From Ceratothoa steindachneri (lineage: Eukaryota > Arthropoda > Malacostraca > Isopoda > Cymothoidae), in NCBI GenBank assembly GCA_963969495.1, contig OZ018327.1, forward strand, positions 37,990,720 to 38,054,719: a stretch of 64,000 nucleotides of DNA, given 5' to 3'. Positions 32,421-42,429 of the stretch are shown here, one piece after another. The position numbers were made by a program, and so were the translations under genes. The stretch's first letter is position 1. The number at the start of each line of letters is the position of its first letter. A model generated the notes under the pieces. It was not told the origin of the DNA. It worked only from the letters and a program-made list of their open reading frames with translations, and did no database searches.

Positions 32421-33911
32421 GACCTTGATACATACACCAAAATGGAGCCTTCTGCGGTGCAATGGTGAATTTACGGTTTTCGTTTATTTATTATTTATTT
32501 GTTTAGTTTTAGCATTTTAATTAAGTTTCCGGTCATAAAACGCGAAAAGCTCACATCCAAATGTGTCGGTTTTAATTTTTCATTCCTCTCTTCTTTTATT
32601 TTCGTAAACAAATTTTGTAATTTTAATTTATTCCACTCTTCGCCAGGATGGTTGTTCCAATTGCAAGAATTTGGCAGAAAATAAAATAATAGTATTGGAT
32701 AATAGTCTGGGGATCTTTTTTTAAATTTTTAGAAGTATCAAAACTATTCATTTAGGATTATCTTAGGTTTGTTTTTATTATAATATCCACTTATTTATGC
32801 ATACGAGAAATATAGATGAAACGAGAGGGAAATGAAATGAGTGTTAAACAGGGAGAAGGTTCCTGCATAAAATTCCTGAAAGACCTTCTTTAGACGGCCG
32901 GTTTTATTTCGGTTCTTTCAATTTTATTTCGTTCTTTCTTTGTGGTCATATTAACCTCGTTTCTTTCACACCATTAACTATCTCTTCCCCTTCTATTTCC
33001 CTGTCGGCCCGAGTAACCGCTTTCCCTTAGCTCATTTCGGCTGCAAAACTCTCCGTGGATAGCCATCTTGTTTGAGTTTCGGCTCACTCCTATCTCCCTC
33101 TACATAAAATTACATACTGCCGACTTAAATTCTTTTTCAAAATAATTTTTTCCACAACTTGTATCTAGGCTCGTTTATTCGGTGGATGGGTGTATGATTG
33201 TATGCGCGTAGTTTATAGGGAAGTGTGTGAATGCGCCTAGCAGGGGTGGTTTGAAGATAATATTTGGTATGAGTTCGGAGAAACGTTGACATGTGTATGG
33301 AAGTTTTGATGAGTCGAGAGGACTTTTCGGGGAATTGTATGGTAGTCATCTGCATACTCACATCGCTTCTATGTATGAGTATGGGTGAAACAAAGATAGT
33401 CGATTATATGAATGCATATAGATGTAGTTAGAAGGATTGTCCTTAGTGTAAGTTAAGTGGTCGGCAAATAAATTAGATGATGCACAAGTGATGTTTAGTT
33501 GATGAGGTGCAAACATACACTGTTTATAGATCCGATAAATGAAGCATATGCCTGTGTAGAAGTTTGTGGGAATTATGTTTAGTTGAGTTGAAGTCTTGTG
33601 TGAATATGTATAATTGTGAAAATTCGTGATACAACAAATTACTTTTTTAAAAAGGTTAATTCTTAATTGAGAAAGAAAATAAGGTAACCAACGAGAGATT
33701 TTTCAGGAGTTGAATAAGAGAAAGAAAGATGAAGAGGTGAAGTAGTAGATATTCTATAAAGAATAAGTTGATAAGAGAAGTGGAGGGGTTATATTGTATT
33801 TTAAAGAAGCCTTGAACAAGTTATATGGGTTAGGTAAAGTTATTCTGCTGCTACTTTCTATACTACAGTGTAGTTTTGTCACACTACATTGAAACTAACC
33901 GTTTATTACAG
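32421..33911. other. No gene seen
   Basis: About 1.5 kb of AT-rich sequence. Around 33170-33560 the plus strand is rich in GTATGTG and TGAATGAG-like words, perhaps a very old minisatellite. The 74-codon frame at 33137-33361 (-) has no motif. Confidence 0.55.
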
Positions 33912-34375
33912 CCCCTCCCTAGAGCTCATGCTAGCCGAATGGATACGACGCTGGTCCGCTAGCGTTGTAGTACCAGGTTCGATTCCAAATTCCGGCATGA
34001 ACGGACTAAACGTCAGCGCACGTAGAGATCTAGCTACCGATTGGTGGACGCGCTGTGCTCACCCCTGTATTCGGGTGGGTAGATCTTACAACTCATACAT
34101 AGCCAATCACAACACTGCTTTCTTTCCTCTCCCGCCTTCACAGCATAACGCACACACATACACTCTGTTCCAAGTAATCCTGCCGATGGGTATCTATATC
34201 CACGTACCTCTGACGCGGAACAGGTACCTCTGCCTCGAGGTGACAAAGATTCCACCTGAACGCTGTTAGGGCGATTGTCATACTGACCTTTATGTTCTTC
34301 ATTATCTGGTCGGGATCCGCCTGGATAAAGTCAGGTTGACAAACCACTAATACTACTACTACAACCCCCTCAACA
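33912..34375 (+). mobile_element. tRNA-derived SINE
   Basis: The 5' part has RNA polymerase III promoter boxes at tRNA spacing: A box TAGCCGAATGG at 33932-33942 and a consensus B box GGTTCGATTCC at 33976-33986, followed by AAATTCCGGCATG as a tRNA-like acceptor side. A non-tRNA body of ~300 bp follows and the 3' end is (TAC)n-like (ACTAATACTACTACTACA). These are the three parts of a tRNA SINE. A plus-strand open frame over it (33889-34269) is chance. No clear target duplication was found. Confidence 0.8.
33932..33986 (+). promoter_or_regulatory. SINE internal Pol III promoter (A and B boxes)
   Basis: TAGCCGAATGG and GGTTCGATTCC, 33 bp apart. The B box is a perfect match to the consensus, so the promoter may still work. 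Confidence 0.75.
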
Positions 34376-34544
34376 AAAACCATGGGTAAGATGTGTAGTT
34401 GTCTGCCTTATTAAAGCAGAATTTCGGGTTTGAGGGAATTTAAAGATAGACGTATAGGAGTCCAACTACTCGATTTCATGCAAGATTATTTTCTTAAAAA
34501 TAATGTAATTAAATAAATTCTAAACCTAACGTATTTTAGACGTC
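34376..34544. other. No gene seen
   Basis: Short AT-rich spacer between SINE and fold-back element. Confidence 0.55.
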
Positions 34545-35010
34545 ATGTAATGGTGCGGAAGTATATAACACAAAATGGTACCACCCGCTACTTATAGCGC
34601 CCTGGGGAACGCCTTAGTTGTCACCAAGGAATATCAAGTTAAGTTAGCCATTTCTAGTGCCCCCCCCCCAAAAAAAAAGTCATTCAAAATAGAACCTTAA
34701 ACATAAGATCTCTTGCTATTTTTGAGGAGTAAATGGGGAATTAAAAATAATTTCTTGGGGATCTATGCTATTTTTAATTTTATTTTAGCATAGATACCCA
34801 AGAAATTATGTATGATTTTCCGTTTTCTCCTCCAAAAAAGCAAGAGATCTATAGTATAAAGTTCCTATTTCGAATGACGTTTTTTTTTGGGGGGGGAGGG
34901 GTGACTAGAAATGGTTAACTTAAACTTGATTTTCTCTGGTGGCAACTAGGGTGTTCCCCAGGGGGTTATAAGAAGCGGGTAATATCATTTTATACTTTCT
35001 ACTTATCACA
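34545..35010. repeat. Fold-back palindrome with ~220-bp arms
   Basis: The left arm (34545-34769) is an imperfect reverse complement of the right arm (34787-35010). Shared text includes ACTAGAAATGG, GTTCCCCAG, TTCTCCTC and ATAGATACCCAAGAAATTA. The loop is an AT-rich 17 bp (34770-34786). Each arm has a C or G homopolymer run next to an A or T run. No coding sequence. This looks like a MITE or fold-back element; the outer ends have no clear target duplication. Confidence 0.85.
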
Positions 35011-35049
35011 CTATCTCTTATAATTTTCCGTATTTGTCAAAAAGTATCA

Positions 35050-35148
35050 ACCATAGATACCCAAGAAATTATTTTTAATTCCCCGTTTTCTCCTTAAAAA
35101 AGGGAGATCTTACGTTTAAGGTTCCTATTTCGAATGACCTTTTGGGGG
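35050..35148. repeat. Extra copy of the palindrome right arm, part before G3
   Basis: Repeats 34787-34900 (ATAGATACCCAAGAAATTAT to TTCGAATGACCTTTT). It is cut at GGGGG by G3 and resumes at 40432. Confidence 0.8.
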
Positions 35149-35515
35149 TGTAGTGGGATCCCGAAAATAATATTACTTCCTCACCTCCTAAGATATTACT
35201 TCGGGAGAGAAAGCGAGTCATCTCCCCCCTCCCCCCTTACGACCTTACCCATTTTGGACTTGCCGCTAGGTCACCGCAAATATTAACACTGAGGCATGAC
35301 ACTGAAATTGAAGGCTACCTCCCCGCCGTATCAATCCCCCCCTCCCTCGGGTCGGGAAATTACTTTGTAGGTTAGCCGCGAACAGCATTTATGGCTCCAG
35401 CCACTGGTCGTCCGCCTTTGACAATTTCCCGCAAGGAGACACTCCGTTTGTCACGACCGATAACGAGGGTCCGAGAAGGCCTCTCTCTCTCTCTCCTTGG
35501 TTTCAAGAACTCCAG

Positions 35516-35524
35516 GTATATATG
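35516..35524 (+). promoter_or_regulatory. LTR TATA-like box
   Basis: GTATATATG, conserved in the 3' LTR at 39514-39522. Confidence 0.4.
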
Positions 35525-35742
35525 TACCCTACTCAGGATTACAAAAAGATTTGGTTAGACGACCCTTCCCCGAAAGGAGTTCGGTTCAACGAAGCTCTCT
35601 TCCGAGAAGTGTGAGTGACGGTCGCAAGCCACGAAAGAGCTGGACATCACACTCGTATCTTCGGGTCAGAGAGAAGAGTCTTGTGAGGCAACGTCAGCCT
35701 TTCTCAACCGCCTTCGGATAAAGGATTGGAAAAGCCGTCCTC

Positions 35743-36005
35743 CGAAGTTCTTCTGGTGACCTCTTGAGGACAAAAGGCCCGTTAGTTCGTTTAAGCCGAG
35801 TGTGGAGAAGTCATCTACTCCCCCCCACTTTCGAAGTTCGACAGGTGACATCTTGAGGACAAGAGGCCCGATTGCTCGCTCGACCCGAGTTTGGAGAAGT
35901 CATCTCCCCCTTCCCCTTCGAAGTTCGTCTGGTGACCACTTGAGGACAAGAGGCCCGCATCTCGCACAACACAAGTTCGAGAAATTAGCTTACCCGTTGC
36001 TGGTT
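35743..36005 (+). repeat. Three ~88-bp tandem units in the G3 LTR
   Basis: Each unit carries CGAAGTTC, GGTGACC, CTTGAGGACAAGAGGCCCG and GAGTTTGGAGAAGTCATCT. The matching units in the 3' LTR start near 39738. The inner palindrome CCTCTTG/CAAGAGG is a 7-bp hairpin stem. Confidence 0.85.
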
Positions 36006-36390
36006 TTTGGCTATTCCCGTGAGTACTCAAGGTCACTAAGACCTCACCCATGTTTTCCCCGTTTTACTTTTGAGTTTCAAAGAAACTAAATCACTCATTA
36101 CCCTCAATCTCCCATTATAAACATTCCATAACTACGGTTATCTAATTAGTATTCGGAACCTAATTTCGTCTTATTCATGTACTTATATATATCCATATAT
36201 ATGGTGTGCCTTTTATTTAGTGTGTATTAAAATCTCTTTTTGCCGTTGTGTTTGGCATATTCCTTGGTCACGCAACTGCAGCTATGTATTCAAATCGCAC
36301 TCTTAGAACAATAACAGTTGTCCCCTTGCTTAGCCTACCTTAGAGCCTGTGTGCGTATATTCCCGTACACTTGGCCATACTTCTACATAA

Positions 36391-36392
<2 letters not shown>

Positions 36393-36440
<48 letters not shown>
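36393..36440. repeat. (TA)n tract between G3 5' LTR and leader
   Basis: Starts 5 bp after the LTR end, as in G1. Confidence 0.95.
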
Positions 36441-36443
<3 letters not shown>

Positions 36444-36446
36444 ATT

Positions 36447-36464
36447 TGGCATCATGCTTTGGGT
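36447..36464 (+). promoter_or_regulatory. Candidate primer binding site of G3
   Basis: TGGCATCATGCTTTGGGT follows the TA tract and begins with TGG, as needed to pair with a tRNA CCA end. In most LTR elements this site touches the LTR; here the TA tract would have grown between them. Confidence 0.4.
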
Positions 36465-36923
36465 CTTTCCCACCTTATTTTTGAAGCATTAAGTTCAATT
36501 AATAGCAGCTGCATTACCAAGAATATCTGAATACCAATATATTAGGACAATTTTCTTTTTAATTAACAGGTAACAACCAATTTTTAAGCCCAGGCTTGTG
36601 TGGTGTGTCCACAATTTTTCTAATTTCTTAAAAGAGGACACTAGCTTAGCGGTAATACTAGCCGTCTTTTATTTGTGTCGTGAGTCAGATTCTTCCGTTA
36701 GTTATTTTTTTTTATTTTTGCGTGAATTCGCCCGATTTTTACTAGGAATTTTAATAATTTTTGTCGTTAGTAGAATTTATATTTGTTTTAGGGTAAAGAT
36801 TCAATAGCTCTGGTAGCTTTTTCGTGTGCAAAGTCCGGAAGTAGCATATCCAGAATGTCTTCCTTCGATCGCTTTATAAGCAAGGACAGATCCTAGGCTT
36901 ATCTGGGAAAGATTTAATCGCTT

Positions 36924-37755
36924 ATGTCCAGGGAAGAGGAACGTAACGAACGTGCGGAAAGAAATGCACAGAGAGAAGCAGAAGCAGAAAAGAGAGAAAG
37001 AAAAGCACAGAGAGAAAACGAAGAAAGTAAAGCGCAGAGAGAAGCAGAAGAGAATGAAAGAATTAGGCAGCATGAGAGAGAGATAAGCCGTGACCAAGTC
37101 GAGATAAACTCCGTAGGATCTCGAAATGAACAAGCTCAAGTGCCCTCACTAAAACTCCCCGCATACAATAGTGGAGAAGATTTTTGCTCTTATTTAACGC
37201 ACTTCGAAAAGATCTTCGAAGTCAACATTTGGGACTTCGAATCAGATGGTGTCGCCCGGTTACTTCCACTCTTGAATTCTCGTCTTCGCGACATATTTAT
37301 TTTAGCTTCCTTCAGAGCCCACCCTTGATTATTAAACCCTAAAGGCAAAAATTCTTTTTGCTATTAACATAAATCCAGAATTTTATATGGTTAGATTCCA
37401 CTCCGCGCCAATACAGCCAGGCCAAACCTACAGACACATTGGATTCACGTTTCGGCGCAACTTTCAATTCTGGCTGGATTCCGTCCAAGTATCAAATGAC
37501 TATGAGTCGCTAATTGACTTCCTTCTAAGGGATCAACTGATCTCGACCCTCCCTCGCGAACTAAGGGCCTTTATAGGGGACAAAACAGCGTCCACTTTCA
37601 AGGAGTGTGTGGAAGAAGCCGACCTTCACGCTTCCAGTCACGACTTCTACACCAAGGAAGTCAAGAAGAACCATCTCCCCTCCCCCAAACACAAGTTTGG
37701 GGTTAACCGAAGCCAACCCAAGCGCAACGACGGCTTCGTAAAAGTGCAGGCCTAA
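36924..37755 (+). pseudogene. G3 gag
   Basis: The ATG at 36924 opens a strongly charged N-terminus (about 60 residues rich in Arg/Glu, with repeated AQREAEEN-like heptads), probably a coiled coil. The capsid part follows: KLPAYNSGEDFCSYLTHFEK, IFEVNIWDFESDGVARLLPL, then a stop near 37326. The next frame (37387-37755) continues MVRFHSAPIQPGQTYRHIGF, FWLDSVQVSNDYESLIDFLL and FKECVEEADLHASSHDFYTK. The blocks match G1 gag. A deletion or frameshift of about 60 bp lies between the two frames. Confidence 0.88.
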
Positions 37756-37849
37756 GCAAGTACAGGCTCACCCCCTGAGAGAACAAAAGGACGTGAATCC
37801 CCGGTTACTCCCCTCCATGCCTAGCAAATGCCCCCCGTAGTCTAATTGT

Positions 37850-38330
37850 ATGCTTTACGTGTGAAACTTCTAGGCACTTAAGTTACATTTGCCCCCCAAA
37901 TTCTCAACTGAGGACCTCGTTGAATCGCCAGGTCCACCAAATCTCTGTTGCCCTCTCGCCAAATCCACCAGCCGCACCACCAGCGGCCCCTGCCCCCTCT
38001 CCCCCAGATCATCAGGTAAATTTCCTGTTCAACAAGAGTTCCCCCGGTGGACTCCAGTTTGAAAATGGCGCAATAAATAGTTGTCGAGTGTCAAACTTGG
38101 TTAGAGATACAGGTTAAGCCTGTATAGTAGTTTCCCTAAAACTAGTACCCTACGTAAGTCCCCAGCATAACAGGTTCGCGTTAGTGCATGACTTCTTAGG
38201 TCATGCCACCAGATTCCCAGTGGTACGGTGCCGTATACAGTGCCAGTACTTCACGGGATAGACTGACGTAGTCGCGGCCCCGATAAACTTCTGCTCCGTC
38301 CTTATCAGACAATGCGCACAGCTCTCTCAA
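37850..38330 (+). pseudogene. G3 zinc knuckle and protease
   Basis: The frame at 37850 reads CFTCETSRHLSYIC, a CX2CX4HX4C knuckle. The frame 37920-38117 has the Pro-rich spacer, then QVNFLFNKSSPGGLQFENGA and VSNLVRDTG with the protease active site, then a stop one codon later. Read through, it continues ACIVVSLKLVPYVSPQHN, HDFLGHATRFPVVRC and YFTG..DVVAAPINFCSVLI, the C-terminal half. All three gypsy copies share this layout. Confidence 0.87.
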
Positions 38331-38519
38331 AATCCAATTTCTCAGCCGGTCGTTACCAGGGCCCAGGCCTAGAAGGATGTATCTCTACCGTTACCCCTAT
38401 CATCCCCAGACATCGGCCTTGCCACCAATGTCCAATTTGCCTAGGCGCAGAAGAAATGACCCACATTACAACCTCTGTGGGAAAAAGCAAGGGAGAGGGA
38501 AACTGAAACGGTGCGAGGC

Positions 38520-38745
38520 AACCGGAGAGCCCACGAACCAATGCGCTGTGTGTACCGAGAACGTATATTGAACCCGTTCTAAAGATGGCTCATGATGGCC
38601 TAATAGCCGGATATTTCGGCCATAACAAAACGGCACAGCGAGTTTTTAAATATTTCTTTTGACCAGGAGCGGCCAAAGAAATGATCGACTTCTGCAAGTC
38701 CTTTGACCTTTGCCAGAAGGCCACCTCCAAAGGGCGTGTAGTTGG
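38520..38745 (+). pseudogene. G3 integrase zinc-binding region
   Basis: Reads CVPRTYIEPVLKMAHDGLIA, GYFGHNKTAQRVFKYFF, a stop, then PGAAKEMIDFCKSFDLCQKA and TSKGRV. This is the HHCC domain with one Cys changed to Phe. It follows the protease with no RT between, as in G1 and G2. Similarity ends at the GRV block. Confidence 0.82.
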
Positions 38746-38754
38746 AGACTACTA

Positions 38755-38851
38755 CTCATGGAGTACCAATTTCTGATCCTGTATGTTAAAGGCAGCGACA
38801 CCTGCCTATCCGATAGCTTGAGTAGGAATCCAATAGAAGATCCACCTCCAA
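38755..38851 (+). pseudogene. G3 RNase H C-terminal end after internal deletion
   Basis: The frame reads EYQFLILYVKGSDTCLSDSL then SRNPIEDPPPKT and a TGA. It matches the G1 RNase H end (EYQFKINYMKGSENCVADSL then SRNS). It follows the integrase remnant directly, so a deletion joins IN to the end of RNase H. Confidence 0.82.
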
Positions 38852-39120
38852 AAACCTGAGTGTATAATAAAAAACGCGTTTGATTCATTTTTGTAAATAC
38901 TATATTTCTTTCTTTTTCTGACCTTGTTGATGTTGTATGTGCGTATGTATAGATTAAGTTATCTGTGGTTACACATATGTAAATCCAGTGTAGTGTTATG
39001 TTTATTTTCTCTGTTGGGAAACGTTAAAATTGTAACTTTATAAGTTCCCCTCTTGATAAAATTATTGTAGACATTATTTTCGCTCCAAAGTGTCCTGCGC
39101 TGTAAAAATGTCTTTGAATA

Positions 39121-39128
39121 GGGAGGAG
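39121..39128 (+). promoter_or_regulatory. G3 polypurine tract
   Basis: GGGAGGAG immediately before the TG of the 3' LTR, the position and composition expected for plus-strand priming. Confidence 0.75.
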
Positions 39129-40175
39129 TGTAGTGGGATCCCCAAAATAATATTATTTCCCCACCTCTTAAGATATTACTTCGGGAGAGAAAGCGAGTCA
39201 TCTCCCCCCCCCCCCCCTTACGACCTCACCCTTTTTGGACTTGCCGCCACGTCACCGCAAAAATTCACACCGAGGCATGATGCTGAAATTGAAGGCTACC
39301 TCCCCGCCGTCTCAATCTTCCCTTACCCCTCGGGTCGGGAGATTAGTTTATAAGTTCGCCACGAACAGCTTTTATGGCTCCAGCCACTGGTCGTCCGTCT
39401 GGCTCGCTGATCCCTGCCTTAGACACTTTCCCGCAAGGAGACACACGGTTTGTTACGGCCGATAACGAGGGTTTGAGAAGCCCTCTCTCTTTCTCTGTTT
39501 TGGAGAACTCTGGGTATATATGCACCCTCCTCAGGATTAGAGACAGATTTGGTTAGACGACACTTCTCGAAAGGAGTTTGGTTCAACGAAGCTCTCTCCC
39601 GAGAAGTGTGAGTGACGGTTGCAAGCCACGGAAGAGCTGGACATCATACCCGTATCTTCGGGTCAGGGAGAAGAGTTTGGTGAGGCAACGTCAGCCTTTC
39701 TCAACTGCCTTCGGATCAAGGATTGGAAAAGCCGTCCTCCGAAGTTTTTCTGGTGACCTCTTGAGGACAAGAGGCCCGTTAGGGCGCTCAAACCGAGTGT
39801 GGAGAAGTCATCTCCCTTCCCCCCTTACGAACTTCGACCAGTGACCTCTTGAGAACAAGAGGCCCGATAGCTCGCTCGACCCGAGTTTGGAGACATCATC
39901 TCCTCCCCCACTTCGAAGTTCGTCCGGTGACCTCTTGAGAACAAGAGGCCTGCATCTCGCAAAACACGTTCGAGAAAGTAGCCCCACCCACTGCTAGTAT
40001 TTGGCTACCCCCGTGAGTAATCAAGGTCACCAAAACCTCTTTCATGTTTTCCCCGCTTTACTCTCGAGTTTCAAAGGAACTAAATCACTCATTACCCTCA
40101 ATCTCCCATTGTAACCATTCCATAATTACGGTTATCTAATTAGTATTCGGAACCTAATTCTGTCTTATTCATGTA

Positions 40176-40238
<63 letters not shown>

Positions 40239-40431
40239 ATATTTATTGTGTGCCTCTTATTTAGTGTGTATTAAAATCTCCTTCTGTTTTTGTGTTTGGT
40301 ATATTCCTTGGTCACGCAGCTGTAGCTATCTATTCAAATCACACTCTTAGAACAATAGCAGTTGTCGCCTTGTTTGGCCTACCTTAGAGCCTGTGTGCGC
40401 ATATTCCCGTACACTTGGCCATACTTCGACA
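39129..40431 (+). repeat. G3 3' LTR
   Basis: 1,303 bp. Collinear with the 5' LTR, longer mainly because of the (TA)n tract at 40178-40236, which in the 5' LTR is only a few bases (near 36182). Confidence 0.92.
40178..40236. repeat. (TA)n tract inside the G3 3' LTR
   Basis: Expanded after insertion, because the 5' LTR has only TATATATCCATATATATG here. Confidence 0.95.
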
Positions 40432-40570
40432 GGGGGTGGTTACTAGAAATGGCTAATTGAAACTTAATCCTCCCTCGTGGAAACTAGTGCCTTCCCCAGG
40501 GGGCTATAAGAAGCGGGTGTTTCATTTGGTGCTACATACTTACCACACCATCTGTTATAATTTTCCATAT
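40432..40570. repeat. Palindrome arm copy, part after G3
   Basis: Resumes the arm interrupted at 35148 (TTACTAGAAATGGCTAATTG, TTCCCCAGGGGGCTATAAGA). Joined with 35050-35148 it rebuilds one arm. Confidence 0.8.
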
Positions 40571-41095
40571 ACGTCATAAAATGTAATGCAAATTTTGTTA
40601 GAATTGTAATCGTTGGACAACCATTAGAACATAAGGATGACAACATTCTAAATTTAAAATACAAACCAAATGAATTAGGCCCTTTTATAAACCATTAAAT
40701 TGGCTATATTAGTCCGGTCAAATCGGGTCAGTTTGATCCATGCTGATCCTTTCTATATTCAGCATGGTTCTAAATTCTTTGAGTATTTAAGTAATCAGAG
40801 CAGTACCTGGGTGATGTTTTATTGGGGTTCGAACATCTGCTAGTTCTATATATGTTGAACGTTGGCTGTTATATTGAATATTGAGACAAAACCTTTAATA
40901 CTTAAATTTTCGTATGTTGTTTATGTTTGTGTTATATTTACATGTTGAGTCATAGATTTTTAAAAAAATATATATGAATATTGGGAAGCACCCTGTATTT
41001 TTTAGGTTACTTTTTGTTAATCGTCTGTTTTTTCCCCCGGAGTGATAATGAGAATCATATTTGGATATGATGCTTGTATAATTAATTAGACTCAC
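40571..41095. other. No gene seen; contains a 9-bp hairpin
   Basis: AT-rich. A stem CCATGCTGA/TCAGCATGG lies at 40738-40767. Confidence 0.55.
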
Positions 41096-41345
41096 TCAAA
41101 AGGTGAATCTCAACCAAACCTCATCTTCAAAGTCCAGCTCGTTGTTTGCCAAGGTGCGTGTCATTAATCGGCTTACAATGAAGGCCCCTTTGTTTCTACT
41201 CTTCGAGGATAAAAAGTATTTAGTCTTCTACTACTTTTATTCCATTTGCTACTTTGTACTGGCCTGCTGGTCTTTGTTGGGTATGCTTTTTTCTTTTTTT
41301 TCAGTAGGTTCCCCTAGAGAATAGGGTCCGTTATTATTACTTGCT
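41096..41345 (+). other. Possible LINE 3' tail
   Basis: A 73-codon frame (41103-41324) rich in hydrophobic residues ends near AGAGAATAGGGTCCGTTATTATTACT, a short-repeat tail like those of L2/CR1-type LINEs. No RT motif, so this is weak. Confidence 0.3.
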
Positions 41346-41685
41346 AATTAATTGTTTAAAAGAATAAGAATTAAATAAGATGAAATACAACTGCAGAGGG
41401 AGAACTAACAACATTTCTGATAACCATGTACAAACAATTTGAGAAAGCATATAGTAGATGGAGTAGCATAGTAATTTAAAATTCTGACAAAAGCAAACTA
41501 CATTATAAGATTAATCAGAATATTCATTTTGCATTTAAAATCGTTTAAAGTACATGTCATTAATTATAAAAACGTTTTCTAAAAATAATGATATAATTTG
41601 TGAAATTTTAACAAGTGTAAAAACATATCATAATATTATCTTATGATGTTTTTATCTTTTTAGGTATAGAAACGCCATTCACTGG
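41346..41685. other. No gene seen
   Basis: AT-rich, no motif. Confidence 0.55.
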
Positions 41686-41689
41686 AAAA

Positions 41690-42290
41690 GAAAGGCATTT
41701 TGTGTGCTAGAGTACGCTCGAACACTTTTCAATAAGCCTATATAATGTGCACGTGTACGAGAATTTTGTAATAATGTACCAACAGCAATGCAGATTTGTA
41801 CACGAATCAAAAAGTTCAAAGAGAAAGGCTGTCTTTGCAGTGCAAAAGGGTCTCGATGACCGCCAGCATCGAAATAGGCGCTCGAGCAAATTCGTGTAAA
41901 ACTCTCGGGAAGCCCCTAAAAGCCCTGTAAACCTAGATTCTTCCAACTACAGTCTGGATTGTCTTGAGGAAACGCTTGAGAATGAAACCGTACAGGCTAA
42001 CAGCACGTTCAGGCCTTAAGTACAGATGACAAGCGAAAGCGCAAACAATTCTGTGTTGATATGCAAGAGAAACTTGACGGAGATGAGTTCGATAAAAGTC
42101 TTGTTTTCATTGATGATGCCACATTGCATACGAATGGCAAAGTCAACAAGCATAATGTTCGCAATCGGGGCGAAGAAAATACGTTTGCCGACCTGACGTC
42201 TGTCGTTCCTCAGGTGGCACGAACATGTGTGAAAGCGTCCATGAAATCCACATACCTTTGAATTTTTCATTAAAATTTTGAGCAATAAAT
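41690..42290 (+). pseudogene. Decayed DDE transposase of mariner/IS630-like type
   Basis: Plus strand. Near 41693: KAFCVLEYARTLFNKPI, then NNVPTAMQICTRIKKFKEKG, a helix-turn-helix region as in arthropod proteins with a DUF4817-like N-terminus. Near 42030-42165: DKRKRKQFCVDMQEKLDGDE, then KSLVFIDDATLHTNGKVNKH and NVRNRGEEN, the first catalytic block (usually SDEATFH.SGKVN.HN; here DDATLH). The end reads VVPQVARTC. Later catalytic blocks are missing, so it is internally deleted. No terminal repeats identified. Confidence 0.7.
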
Positions 42291-42429
42291 CTTACAGTTT
42301 TATTTGTAGTTTATGGGATATTTACCGTCATGACTAAACGTTTTGACACTACTATATATTTTCATATAATAAAATTAAATGAACTAATCAAACGTTGCTT
42401 TTTGTTTTAGTATGTTTGTATCATAATTA

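Larger units (their letters stand above)
35149..36387 (+). repeat. G3 5' LTR
   Basis: 1,239 bp. Contains a TATA-like GTATATATG at 35516 and three tandem ~88-bp units starting near 35743, 35832 and 35919, each with a TCTTGAGGACAAGAGG-type hairpin. It differs from the 3' LTR by many substitutions and indels, so the insertion is old. Confidence 0.92.
35149..40431 (+). mobile_element. Gypsy element G3, LTR to LTR, internally deleted
   Basis: A 5,283-bp Ty3/gypsy element with two ~1.25-kb LTRs that begin TGTAGTGGGATCC and end TTCTACA or TTCGACA. It is flanked by GGGGG on both sides (35144-35148 and 40432-40436), a 5-bp target duplication. Internal order: TA tract, candidate primer binding site, gag, zinc knuckle, protease, integrase HHCC region, then abruptly the last residues of RNase H, a stop, and a polypurine tract before the 3' LTR. 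The integrase core, RT and most of RNase H are deleted. The order again places integrase before RNase H. It interrupts a copy of the palindrome arm. Confidence 0.93.

Noticed and set aside
33305..33335. TTGATGAGTCGAGAGGAC, which recalls a hammerhead core
   Set aside because: The first base of the box is changed, the GAAAC box is absent (TTTTC instead) and no TA tract follows.
33889..34269. 126-codon plus-strand frame
   Set aside because: Covers the tRNA-derived SINE, including its promoter boxes; not a protein gene.
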